64,000 bases of DNA from Gammaproteobacteria bacterium (lineage in GTDB: Bacteria > Pseudomonadota > Gammaproteobacteria > Competibacterales > Competibacteraceae), in contig JADLEK010000034.1 in NCBI GenBank assembly GCA_020846135.1, positions 1 to 64,000 on the forward strand. The letters run 5' to 3'. This document shows positions 1 to 7,498 of the stretch, piece after piece. A model generated the notes under the pieces. That model was given only the letters and a program-made list of their open reading frames with translations. It was not told the DNA's origin and searched no databases. The position numbers were made by a program, and so were the translations under genes. Numbering within the stretch: the first letter of the stretch is position 1; the number at the start of each line of letters is the position of its first letter.

Positions 1-2
1 CC

Positions 3-110
3 AGCGTTATCGATACCTGCCGCCAGCGCGGCCAGTCTCCGTGGCGTTATCTGGAACGGGCCATCGCCGACCGGCGCGCCGGTCACCCTTTGGCCACCTT
101 ACCTCGGTAG
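3..110 (+). pseudogene. C-terminal tail of a transposase (IS66-like), cut by the window edge
   Basis: An open frame enters from the left edge and stops at 108-110. Its last 35 residues include TCRQRGQSPWRYLERAI and end in a short Leu/Pro tail. This matches the usual end of a large group of DDE transposases annotated as IS66-like, in which a conserved Cys-Arg-Gln stretch is followed by a variable tail. Directly after the stop comes GGGTTCTGAACGGCTAC, which resembles the sub-terminal DNA of such elements. The left part of the element lies outside the window, so it cannot be told whether the transposase is intact. Family assignment rests on pattern memory only. Confidence 0.5.
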
Positions 111-351
111 GGGTTCTGAACGGCTACGTTCAGGTTAGTGACTACCAACGGCGGGGCGAGACTGAAACTGGCTTCGACGGTGCAATTCGCAGTGATCGCA
201 AGGATGCTGGCGAGATGAAATTTCTGATCCGGATGGCAGCCGTAGCCTTCCGCGTTTCGCTTACAATAGTGGTCAGCACCAATCATCACGCCTTGCCGGT
301 CTTAAGCGACGGCGCCTGATGACCCCTCAAAGCAGCTTCCTGGAGAATTGA

Positions 352-1620
352 ATGTCGGCGCTTTCGGTTCGCGTTTCGGAAGATCCCGCCCGCCCGCTGG
401 GACATGCCATCGTCACTCTCGGCGGATTGCCGCGCAGCCTGGAAACCTTCGAGTTCGCGCTGCGCCGGCATGGTTTTGCCGACAACTATCTGGGGCCGGA
501 TGGCTGGCAGGGTGCCGAATGCTGGCTGCAACCCCAGGAAGTCTGGTACAGCGGCGAGGCGCTGAAATTTGTCATCCATTCCGATCTGGCGTTCCAACTG
601 GAAAATATGCCCTATCGGCTGGCAGTGCGCGGACAGGGTCTGGCGGGCATAGCAGAGGTGACCTTTACCTGGCCGCCGCAACTGGAGATTGAGGCCGGCG
701 CAGCCAGTGGTGAGCGGCGGGTGGTTGGCGGGGCGAAGGTCGAGGCCGGCCCGAAACAGCCTCCCACACCGCCGCCGATGCCAGCGGCGCCCGAGGTCAA
801 CCACGCCGATTTGCCCATCCCGGATGTACCGATCCCCGATCTCGGTTTCATCGCCGAGCCGACCGACGAGAATCTGCCCACCCGGGTAGCTCCGGGCCGG
901 CACTCGCCGCCGGCAGATGACGACCAGACCACCCGAATTGCCATGCCAGGCGCACGACCTGCCCACGCGAATCGCAACCTTCCGGCTGATGCAGAACCGA
1001 CGGTTAGCGTACCCGGGCGCAAAGTTCCACCCCCGGTTCCAGCAGAGCCGGCCCCGAAACCGGAGTCACCGCCCCGCACCCCATCGCCAACCGAGACTCC
1101 AGGGGGGGGCGACGAACCGCGGCGGGGTAAATCCGGGTTACTGATCGGCCTGCCGATCCTGGTGATCCTGGCGGCGGTGGCGGCGGCAGGGTGGTGGTGG
1201 TTCATCCGCCAGAGTGAGCCAACTCCACCTGTGGCGTCCCCGGTCGCGGCTCCACCAGTCAGGACCTATGCGCCCCCCGAGCCAAAGCCGGCGCCTGAGC
1301 CGAAACCGGCGTCAGAGCCGATCCCTGCCCCTGAGCCAAAGCCCGCCCCGGAACCAGCACCCGCACCAGAACCGAAACCAGCGCCTGAACCCGCTGTTCC
1401 GGTTCAACCCGTGCAGCCAACACCGACGCCGCCTGCCGATCCAGTATCCTCCGAACCGCCAGCGGCAACCCCGGCGCAGCCGGTTGCTACTCCGCCGCCT
1501 CCGGCTGTGTCCTCCCAACCGTCGGGTTCGGGACGAAGTCTGGAAGATGAATTGAAATCAGAATTTGATCCGACTGTGCAGGAGCTGGAAAAAAGGCTAC
1601 GCCGCCCCAAATCGCCTTGA
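352..1620 (+). CDS. Proline-rich single-pass membrane protein of unknown function
   Basis: This 422-residue protein starts at an ATG 6 bases after a TGGAGA ribosome site. It has three parts. Residues 1 to about 120 form a folded-looking domain with no family I recognise. A Pro-rich linker follows, with a membrane segment at about 262-283 (GLPILVILAAVAAAGWWWF). Residues 304-350 carry Glu-Pro-Lys-Pro-Ala repeats like the TonB spacer, but there is no TonB C-terminal domain. The last 30 residues are charged and possibly helical. The basic residues just before the membrane segment favour a cytoplasmic N-terminus. It leads a same-strand run of five envelope genes reaching 5746, and an SrfA-like protein in that run has a similar layout. 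The function is unknown; a scaffold spanning the periplasm is an inference. Confidence 0.75.
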   Translation: MSALSVRVSEDPARPLGHAIVTLGGLPRSLETFEFALRRHGFADNYLGPDGWQGAECWLQPQEVWYSGEALKFVIHSDLAFQLENMPYRLAVRGQGLAGIAEVTFTWPPQLEIEAGAASGERRVVGGAKVEAGPKQPPTPPPMPAAPEVNHADLPIPDVPIPDLGFIAEPTDENLPTRVAPGRHSPPADDDQTTRIAMPGARPAHANRNLPADAEPTVSVPGRKVPPPVPAEPAPKPESPPRTPSPTETPGGGDEPRRGKSGLLIGLPILVILAAVAAAGWWWFIRQSEPTPPVASPVAAPPVRTYAPPEPKPAPEPKPASEPIPAPEPKPAPEPAPAPEPKPAPEPAVPVQPVQPTPTPPADPVSSEPPAATPAQPVATPPPPAVSSQPSGSGRSLEDELKSEFDPTVQELEKRLRRPKSP

Positions 1621-1716
1621 GCGTTCATAAACCGTTCATAAACAGGGGGGCGACATCCAGCGCGAATGGATCGTGAACCCCGATTGATCGTGAACCTATT
1701 GCCAGGAGCATTTCCC

Positions 1717-2790
1717 ATGAACCGTCTGCTAATCAGCGGCCTGTTATTTCTACTCAGTGGGGCTGGTCTGGCCCCGGCTATCGCCCAAGAGACCGATGCC
1801 AAACAGATCGGGATGGTGACCGGCTCCAAGACCGGGACCTATATCCAGTTCGGCAATGACATTGCCGGCGTCGGTAAAAGCGCCGGTCTGGACATTCTGG
1901 TCAAGGATTCTCAAGGATCGATTGACAACATCAAGCGGATGAACAGCAAGGAAAACGCCGCCTTGGGCATTGTCCAGTCCGACGTGCTGGGCTTTCTCAG
2001 CCGTTCTGAGAATCCGGAAATGCGCCAGGTCGCCAGCCGATTGCGGCTGATCTTCCCGTTCTACAACGAAGAAGTGCATCTGTTCGCCAACAAGTCCATT
2101 CAGTCGGTTAGTGACTTGCAGGGCAAACGGGTTGCGGTCGGCGAGCAGGGCAGCGGCACCTGGCTGACCGCGATGAATCTGCTGCAACTGAGCGGGGTCA
2201 AGCCGGCGGAACTGCTGAATTTGCCGCCATTGCAAGGCGTCACCGCCGTCCTCAAGGGCGAAGCCGACGCGACGTTTTACGTTGCGGGCAAGCCGGTCAG
2301 CCTGTTCACCAAGGTAGGCAACCTGATCACTAAACCGGAGTTTGCGGCGATGCTGGCGAATGTGCATTTCGTGCCGCTGGACGATCTGCGGCTGTTACGC
2401 GAGTACCAGTCGGCCCAGATCAGCCCGATGGATTACGACTGGCTGGCCGAGCAAGTCCCGACGGTTGCGGTCAAGGCGGTGCTGATGAGCTTCGATTTTT
2501 CCGGCAAGCAAAGTCCCTATTTTGTCCAGCGTTGCCAGCAGTTGGCGACTTTGGGTCAAGCGATTCGCGGCAATATCGGCCAACTTCAGCAGTCCGGCCA
2601 TCCGAAATGGAAAGAAGTCAAACTGGATGAAAAAGTCGGCGCCTGGCCGTTGGACCGATGTTCGCGCAGCGGCGTGAAGAGCGATGATTCGGGCAAAAAA
2701 AGCGGTTCGGGCGTGGATATCAACCGCGAACTGGAAAAGATGTTGCTGAACCAGTTTGAGGGACCTTCCTATACCGTTTCAGCGGGTTGA
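1717..2790 (+). CDS. TAXI-family TRAP-type periplasmic solute-binding protein
   Basis: The 357-residue product begins with a clear signal peptide (about residues 1-24, ending APAIAQ). The mature part has the marks of the TAXI branch of TRAP substrate-binding proteins: GMVTGSKTGTYIQFGNDIA near the N-terminus, then VSDLQGKRVAVGEQGSGT and a segment on solute-induced placement (GEADATFYVAGKP). The ATG at 1717 is chosen over an upstream in-frame start at 1666 because it follows CCAGGAG and gives the signal peptide directly. No TRAP membrane permease (DctQM type) lies nearby. The protein may therefore serve as a sensor or scaffold for the neighbouring membrane proteins instead of feeding a transporter. 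Family assignment is good; ligand and partner are unknown. Confidence 0.85.
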   Translation: MNRLLISGLLFLLSGAGLAPAIAQETDAKQIGMVTGSKTGTYIQFGNDIAGVGKSAGLDILVKDSQGSIDNIKRMNSKENAALGIVQSDVLGFLSRSENPEMRQVASRLRLIFPFYNEEVHLFANKSIQSVSDLQGKRVAVGEQGSGTWLTAMNLLQLSGVKPAELLNLPPLQGVTAVLKGEADATFYVAGKPVSLFTKVGNLITKPEFAAMLANVHFVPLDDLRLLREYQSAQISPMDYDWLAEQVPTVAVKAVLMSFDFSGKQSPYFVQRCQQLATLGQAIRGNIGQLQQSGHPKWKEVKLDEKVGAWPLDRCSRSGVKSDDSGKKSGSGVDINRELEKMLLNQFEGPSYTVSAG

Positions 2791-2843
2791 AGCCAGGTAG
2801 GGTGGATGTCTGAGTAGTTACCATTATTTTAAGGGGAAGAGCG

Positions 2844-3317
2844 ATGCGATTGGCGCAGATGATTTTGACGGCAATGCTGGCGACGGGAACGGGCGCAGCG
2901 TTGGCCCAGGATGGGCGAGTCGATGGCCGGCTGCAATTTTCCAGCACCTCATTCGGGCTGCTGTTCGGCTATAGCCAGGGCGATGGATCGCTGGAATTCG
3001 AGGGCAAAAATTACCCGTTCACGGTTTCCGGGGTGAAGGTGGCCACCATCGGCGTCAGCAAGGTGGACGCGCTTGGCCAGGTCTACCGCCTGAGTGAACT
3101 CGCCGATTTTTCAGGAACCTATGTGAACATCGAAGGCGGTTTTACGCTGATTCAGGGCGGCGGCAGCGCGATGCTGCGCAATGAAAAGGGCGTTACGCTG
3201 TTCCTGCAGAATGTGCAATACGGTCTGGATCTGACGCTAGGCGGTGGCGGGCTGTCCATCGCGTTGAGCGAGCCAGCGAAGGTGGCGTCTCCGGATGCTA
3301 AACCGTCGGGTCAATAG
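2844..3317 (+). CDS. Small secreted beta-rich protein, possibly DUF1134/EipA-like
   Basis: The 157-residue protein has a signal peptide of about 22 residues ending ALAQ and a good ribosome site (AAGGGGAAG). The mature part is rich in Gly and alternating hydrophobic residues. It includes FGLLFGYSQGDGSLEFEG, a Tyr-Pro-Phe core and a run reading VYRLSELADFSGTYV. This pattern recalls the periplasmic DUF1134/EipA group, but the match is from memory and weak. The gene sits between the TAXI protein and the SrfA-like protein with short gaps (53 and 39 bases), so co-expression is likely. The role is unknown; an envelope function fits the context. Confidence 0.7.
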   Translation: MRLAQMILTAMLATGTGAALAQDGRVDGRLQFSSTSFGLLFGYSQGDGSLEFEGKNYPFTVSGVKVATIGVSKVDALGQVYRLSELADFSGTYVNIEGGFTLIQGGGSAMLRNEKGVTLFLQNVQYGLDLTLGGGGLSIALSEPAKVASPDAKPSGQ

Positions 3318-3356
3318 CAAAATCAGGATGGCCAACCTTTACGAGGCGCAGCGGAT

Positions 3357-5420
3357 ATGGCGACCGAGCAGATTTTACTGAGCAGCAGTGCCTTTGAAGG
3401 AATGCGGGAAACCGGTGGTTTTGGCCAGCCGTTGCACACGCTGTACCCGCAGATCCGGGCGGTGCTGACCGAACAGTTGGGAGCGGATGCAGCGGATCTG
3501 CTGGCCGAACCGGTAGTGGATCGCGCCCGTGGCCGCATTGACTGGTACACCGAAGGCGATCCTGAACAGCAACGGGTGACGTTCGACGCGCTGCCCGAAG
3601 AGCAGCGCCGGGCCATGCTCGCCCGGATTGAGGACATCCTTAGGCGCGGACGGGAACTGGCGGAACGCTATACCGCTTCCGGGAATGCGCAACGGATGCA
3701 GTTGGGCGCGATCCTGAAAACGGTGCTGGAGACTCCGGCGACCAGTGGGATTTTTCTGGTCGCTGATCGACCGGTGATCACCGGGTGGGGCTTCGCGCCC
3801 GACCGGCCCTGGGAGACGCTAGCGGGTTCGATATCAGGCCCGGCGCCGGCGTCACCCCAGACGGTTGAGTCCTTCCGCGATGTTGCAATCCCGGAGGTTG
3901 CCCTGCCCGAACTGACCGGCGCGCCGCTGGAATCTGCGCCTGCGTCTCCAGCGTCGTCGGCTTTGCCAGAATCTGCCCCGCCACCCTTGCCGGAGCCATT
4001 CCCGGATTCTTTGCCAAAGGCGTCATTAGCCACGACCGCAGAATCGGCGCCGTCGCTGTCTGAACCATCGCTGTCTGAACCGAAACTGTCGCCAAAGCCT
4101 GAATCAGAGCCGGAGCCGGAGCCGGGACCGCCGCCGAAGCCATTCACCGAATTTGCTCCCATCATCAATGTTGAACCGCCGCCACCTCTTGCCAAAGCCG
4201 TGCCCGCTGCGCCGTTTCATTATGTAGTCGTCGGTTCCGGATACTTCTGGACTGTCGTCATCCTCGCCGTGCTGCTGGCGCTGGGCGCGGGATGGTGGAA
4301 CTGGCTGAAAAAACCAGCGCTTGATCCCATCAGCGGCGATCTCGCTGCCGATGCGCTAACCATCGCCCAAGATACTGAAACGGAGTTGCGCGCCCGACTT
4401 GAAACCCTGCTGGCGCGACTGGCTGAACAGCGCGGCCAGTGTTCGTCGCCGTCCGGCTCCACTGCGGCTCCTGTTGCTTCCCGGCCAGAGCCAGGCAGCA
4501 GCTACAGCGCGGCTCCGGCGCAGTCTGCGGTTGCCGTGGCCGGTGGCGCAAGTCCGCCCAACGCAGCGGTGAAGGCCTCGCTTCCCGACCGTGTGGCGGT
4601 TCCAGCGACTGGAGTTCCTGCTATCTCCATGAGTGACGATCAGGCGCCGGCATTGCCCACGGTAGCAGCGCCTACGGCGGACCGGGCGGCAGCGGCATTG
4701 CCAAAGACCGCAGCTCCAGTCGACCAGGGAGCAACCTCACCGGCGGCTTCTGGACGTAATTCCGGTGACCAGCCCGTCGGGGTAACGCCCACTGTGCCGG
4801 ATCGCGCGCCGCCCGACGGACGGAATCCGCCTGATGCCCTGGATTCAGCATTGGCCAAGCCTGGCCTTCGCGACTCTGCTCCCGGTGTGGCATCGCCGGC
4901 GCGAACCTTGGAAGACACGCTATTGGATCGGACGCCGGCGACTACGCCAGTGCGGCCACTGCCGCCGGCTGAACCGCCGGTCAAAGCTGCTCCCACGCCG
5001 GAAGAGCGCCAGGAGTTTGTCAACCGGCTATCCGCCGCCGGCGCGGCCACTGGCGAGCTGACCGTGACCCTGCTGTGGAACAGTCGCAGCGATCTTGATT
5101 TGGTGGTGCGCTGTCCGACGGGCCGACAACTTGACTATCAGCACGCTGCCGAATGTGGCGGTACTCTGGATGTCGATGCCAACGCGGTCCGTGACCGACT
5201 CAGCGACCGGCCGGTGGAAAATGCGTTCTGGCCGGCGGGCAAGGCCGGGCCGGGCGTCTATGAAATCGCTGTCCGCTACGCGCCGCGCAAGGATGAAACC
5301 AGCCCCGGCGAGACGCCGTTCCAGGTTCGCCTGATCCGGGGCGGCCAGGAGTCGGTCTTCAAAGGCGTCATCCGGCCTCATACCACCCTGCCGGTGACCA
5401 CATTCACCGTAGAGCGTTGA
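3357..5420 (+). CDS. SrfA-like membrane protein with C-terminal DUF2135-like domain
   Basis: This is a 687-residue protein. Residues 1 to about 155 form a soluble domain with ALPEEQRRAMLARIEDILRR and a VADRPVITGWGF strand. This resembles the N-terminus of the SrfA putative virulence factor family, where a GWG motif is typical. A Pro/Glu/Ser-rich linker (about 160-285) leads to a membrane segment at 294-313 (TVVILAVLLALGAGWWNWL) and a short coiled coil ending near a Cys (LRARLETLLARLAEQRGQC), also as in SrfA. After a long low-complexity stretch, residues 565-687 (GELTVTLLWNSRSDLDLVV) form a beta-sandwich resembling DUF2135. SrfB and SrfC are absent from the window. The family call is tentative; the domain layout is directly visible. 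Confidence 0.75.
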   Translation: MATEQILLSSSAFEGMRETGGFGQPLHTLYPQIRAVLTEQLGADAADLLAEPVVDRARGRIDWYTEGDPEQQRVTFDALPEEQRRAMLARIEDILRRGRELAERYTASGNAQRMQLGAILKTVLETPATSGIFLVADRPVITGWGFAPDRPWETLAGSISGPAPASPQTVESFRDVAIPEVALPELTGAPLESAPASPASSALPESAPPPLPEPFPDSLPKASLATTAESAPSLSEPSLSEPKLSPKPESEPEPEPGPPPKPFTEFAPIINVEPPPPLAKAVPAAPFHYVVVGSGYFWTVVILAVLLALGAGWWNWLKKPALDPISGDLAADALTIAQDTETELRARLETLLARLAEQRGQCSSPSGSTAAPVASRPEPGSSYSAAPAQSAVAVAGGASPPNAAVKASLPDRVAVPATGVPAISMSDDQAPALPTVAAPTADRAAAALPKTAAPVDQGATSPAASGRNSGDQPVGVTPTVPDRAPPDGRNPPDALDSALAKPGLRDSAPGVASPARTLEDTLLDRTPATTPVRPLPPAEPPVKAAPTPEERQEFVNRLSAAGAATGELTVTLLWNSRSDLDLVVRCPTGRQLDYQHAAECGGTLDVDANAVRDRLSDRPVENAFWPAGKAGPGVYEIAVRYAPRKDETSPGETPFQVRLIRGGQESVFKGVIRPHTTLPVTTFTVER

Positions 5421-5431
5421 GGAGCAGAACG

Positions 5432-5746
5432 ATGATCAAACAGGAATCCGCACAATTCACGATTTATGAGGCCGAGGCGATGATTCCTGGCCATCAACGC
5501 GCCTGGGTCTGGGGGATCGCAGCGCTGGCGATTCTGCTGTGCGGGCTGGTGGCGGGTTGGTTGCTGGGCGGTACGCTGAACCCGTACCCATTTAGCGCAT
5601 CAACGACTGATAGCGCCAGGTTGCTGATCCGCCAGGAGGCGATTAACCAGCAATTGCGCGAGCGTATCGCCGGGCTGGAGCAGGCGCTGGGTAGCGATGT
5701 CTGTGGGCTAGCGGCGCTGAAAGCGTTGCCGCCAGACCGTAAGTAA
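5432..5746 (+). CDS. Small single-pass membrane protein with a coiled coil
   Basis: The 104-residue product has one membrane segment (GIAALAILLCGLVAGWLLGG, about residues 27-46) followed by a short helix likely to form a coiled coil (RLLIRQEAINQQLRERIAGL). The ATG at 5432 is preferred over a TTG at 5417, because GGAG at 5420-5423 lies correctly in front of it. It begins 11 bases after the SrfA-like gene stops, so the two are probably translated together. The helix could pair with the similar coiled coil in the SrfA-like protein, but that is inference. I recognise no family. Confidence 0.7.
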   Translation: MIKQESAQFTIYEAEAMIPGHQRAWVWGIAALAILLCGLVAGWLLGGTLNPYPFSASTTDSARLLIRQEAINQQLRERIAGLEQALGSDVCGLAALKALPPDRK

Positions 5747-5799
5747 CCCACCGTCCGGTCTTCTTCCGTTCAATATTCTTTCCCGAGGAGTCCATCCCT

Positions 5800-6261
5800 G
5801 TGTCCACTTTTTCAATCTTTCTTAACTGGCAACGAACCACGCCGGATTTCGATCACAAGACCTTCGACCGCAGCCATACCTGGCGACTGGCTGGCGGCCA
5901 GATCGTGCAAGGGTCAGCGGCCCCGGATTATTCCGGCGACCCCAACATGAGCAATCCCGAAGAAGCGCTGCTCGCCGCGCTGTCCAGTTGCCACATGCTG
6001 ACCTTCCTGACCATCGCCGCGCTGCGGAAATTGACAGTGGACCGCTACGAGGATGAACCGCTGGCCGAACTGGGTAAAAATGCACAGGGCAAGATGATGG
6101 TGTCACGCCTGACGTTGCGGCCCCTGGTGGCGTTCAGCGGGGCTAATCCGCCGGATGCCCATACGGTCAACGAACTCCACCGCAAGGCCAAGGAAAACTG
6201 CTTTATCGGCAATTCCCTGCTGAGCGAAATGGTCATCGAACCGCGCAGCGTCCAGGCTTGA
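5800..6261 (+). CDS. OsmC/Ohr-family peroxiredoxin
   Basis: The 153-residue protein starts with GTG after a CGAGGAG site. OsmC-family proteins reduce organic or fatty-acid hydroperoxides with a pair of cysteines. Both are visible: one in LAALSSCHMLTFL near residue 67 and one in AKENCFIGNSLLSEMVIEP near residue 132. The conserved NPEEALLAALSSC block is also present. The length is normal for the family. Which subgroup (OsmC, Ohr or YhfA) it belongs to is uncertain. It appears to be a single-gene unit. Confidence 0.88.
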   Translation: MSTFSIFLNWQRTTPDFDHKTFDRSHTWRLAGGQIVQGSAAPDYSGDPNMSNPEEALLAALSSCHMLTFLTIAALRKLTVDRYEDEPLAELGKNAQGKMMVSRLTLRPLVAFSGANPPDAHTVNELHRKAKENCFIGNSLLSEMVIEPRSVQA

Positions 6262-6332
6262 ACTTGCATCGCCGGCCCGGCTGTCTTATAAACCGCGCCC
6301 TGATGAAAATGGTTAAGAACAGGTGAGTCGCT

Positions 6333-6944
6333 ATGTGGAAGTTTGGTAAACGGCTGATTTTGATCGGCGGCCTGGCGTGGCTGGTCAGCGCCTGCGCCCC
6401 AACCAGCGTCGATTCGACGATCCCGCCTCCGGTTGCGGCAAACAATGCTGCGCTGCCGGCTGGCCCTTGGTTACTGGTGGACACCAAGGCCGATGCGCTG
6501 ATCGTGATGCAGGGCAACCGGCCGATCGAATCATTCCGCCAGATTGCGGTAGGCAGCAGCGGCGCCGGACTGAAATTTAAACGTGGCGACAACAAGACCC
6601 CACTGGGCGTATTCCGGGTCGGCTGGATCAACGACCACAGCCGGTTTAAAACCTTTATCGGTCTGGATTACCCCAATCCGGACTATGCCGAACAGGCCTT
6701 GCGGGAACGCCGGATCGATGCCTTGACCTACGAGCGGATTCGCGCCGCCTGGATTACCGGCCGCACCCCGCCGCAGGACACACCGCTGGGTGGGCAGATC
6801 GGCATTCACGGCGTCGGCGCGGGCAATCCCGTTGTTCATAGCGCCGGCATCGACTGGACCAGCGGCTGCATCGCGTTGGACAACCGGCAGATCGAGGCGC
6901 TCAGACCTTGGGTAAAACTCGGGATGCGGGTCGAGATTCGGTGA
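6333..6944 (+). CDS. L,D-transpeptidase (YkuD domain) lipoprotein
   Basis: The 203-residue product has a lipoprotein signal: a basic start, a hydrophobic run and a LVSAC lipobox with Cys at about residue 21. The YkuD fold follows (PWLLVDTKADALIVMQG). The catalytic signature is complete: His in GIHGVG and the nucleophile Cys179 in TSGCIAL. Such enzymes form 3-3 cross-links in peptidoglycan or attach proteins to it, working in the periplasm. The gene lies 136 bases before the Lpp-type lipoprotein gene on the same strand. A good promoter stands between them, so the two need not be co-transcribed. Confidence 0.88.
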   Translation: MWKFGKRLILIGGLAWLVSACAPTSVDSTIPPPVAANNAALPAGPWLLVDTKADALIVMQGNRPIESFRQIAVGSSGAGLKFKRGDNKTPLGVFRVGWINDHSRFKTFIGLDYPNPDYAEQALRERRIDALTYERIRAAWITGRTPPQDTPLGGQIGIHGVGAGNPVVHSAGIDWTSGCIALDNRQIEALRPWVKLGMRVEIR

Positions 6945-6961
6945 TTTGCGTTGTCGAGGCA

Positions 6962-6992
6962 TTGTCCGCAAACCGAAATTCCGTTATATAAT
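6962..6992 (+). promoter_or_regulatory. Putative sigma-70 promoter of the Lpp-type gene
   Basis: A perfect TATAAT stands at 6987-6992, about 90 bases upstream of the ATG at 7081. The best -35 candidate, TTGTCC at 6962-6967, lies 19 bases away, longer than ideal. Strong -10 boxes are usual for highly expressed lpp genes. Confidence 0.5.
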
Positions 6993-7080
6993 GGTTTTTG
7001 TTGTATTGCGACAATCAGTTGCGCCAAGACAACAACTGTTATCTGGCGTACTTTTTTAATCAAACCAAGGAGTTGAATCG

Positions 7081-7317
7081 ATGAAGACCTTAATCAAGAT
7101 TTCCGCCCTAGCCCTGATCGCCGGCCTGACCGTCGGCTGCGCCAGCACCAGTGACCTGCAAAAAGTGCAGAACGATGCTAACGAAGCCAAGGGCATGGCC
7201 AGCAACGCCATGAGCACCGCCAACGATGCCAAGTCCATTGCGATGGAAGCCAAGTCGATGAGCATGGCGACTGAGGAAAAGATCAACCGGATGTTCAAGA
7301 AGTCGATGTATAAATAA
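7081..7317 (+). CDS. lpp: Lpp/OprI-type major outer-membrane lipoprotein
   Basis: The 78-residue lipoprotein has a LTVGC lipobox (Cys at about residue 20). A continuous alpha-helix rich in Ala, Asn, Asp and Lys follows with heptad spacing (NDANEAKGMASNAMSTANDA). It ends in Met-Tyr-Lys. Braun lipoprotein in E. coli has the same build and is joined to peptidoglycan through its C-terminal Lys, so the terminal Lys here suggests covalent attachment. A strong ribosome site (AAGGAG), a perfect -10 box upstream and a strong terminator just downstream indicate a monocistronic, highly expressed gene. A likely enzyme partner is encoded convergently at 7496-8671. Confidence 0.88.
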   Translation: MKTLIKISALALIAGLTVGCASTSDLQKVQNDANEAKGMASNAMSTANDAKSIAMEAKSMSMATEEKINRMFKKSMYK

Positions 7318-7343
7318 GCATCGCCGCCTGACGGCAGATCAAC

Positions 7344-7380
7344 AAAAAACCCCGCGCTTGCTGCAAGCGCGGGGTTTTTT
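7344..7380 (+). terminator. Strong intrinsic terminator, probably bidirectional
   Basis: A perfect 11-base-pair GC-rich stem (7350-7360 with 7364-7374) with a 3-base loop is flanked by six As on the left and six Ts on the right. It can end the Lpp-type gene on the plus strand and the converging transpeptidase gene on the minus strand. Confidence 0.93.
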
Positions 7381-7391
7381 GTGGGTGCCGG

Positions 7392-7498
7392 TTATACCGT
7401 TGACCGATAGATTTGATCTTTATTCGTCATACCCGCGAAAGCGGGTATGACGAATAGTGAGAACCTTACATGTGAGAATCCAACGGGAATTGGTATTA
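7392..7498 (-). repeat. Dispersed palindromic element, copy A
   Basis: The element is bounded by TTATACC at 7392-7398 and GGTATTA at 7492-7498, a near-perfect terminal inverted repeat. It contains a perfect 16-base-pair hairpin (7421-7436 with 7441-7456, loop GAAA). Read on the minus strand, the hairpin is followed by AAGATCAAATCTATCGG and then ACGGTATAA, matching the copies near 11.6 kb and 52.3 kb. Its outer end supplies the TAA stop codon (7496-7498) of the adjacent transpeptidase gene. Confidence 0.75.

Noticed and set aside
41-319. A 92-codon plus-strand frame near the left edge
   Set aside because: It overlaps the transposase tail in another phase, has no ribosome site and no recognisable domain.
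7421-7456. Possible CRISPR repeat
   Set aside because: The palindrome occurs singly at several distant places, not in a spaced array, and no cas gene is present. It fits a dispersed element.
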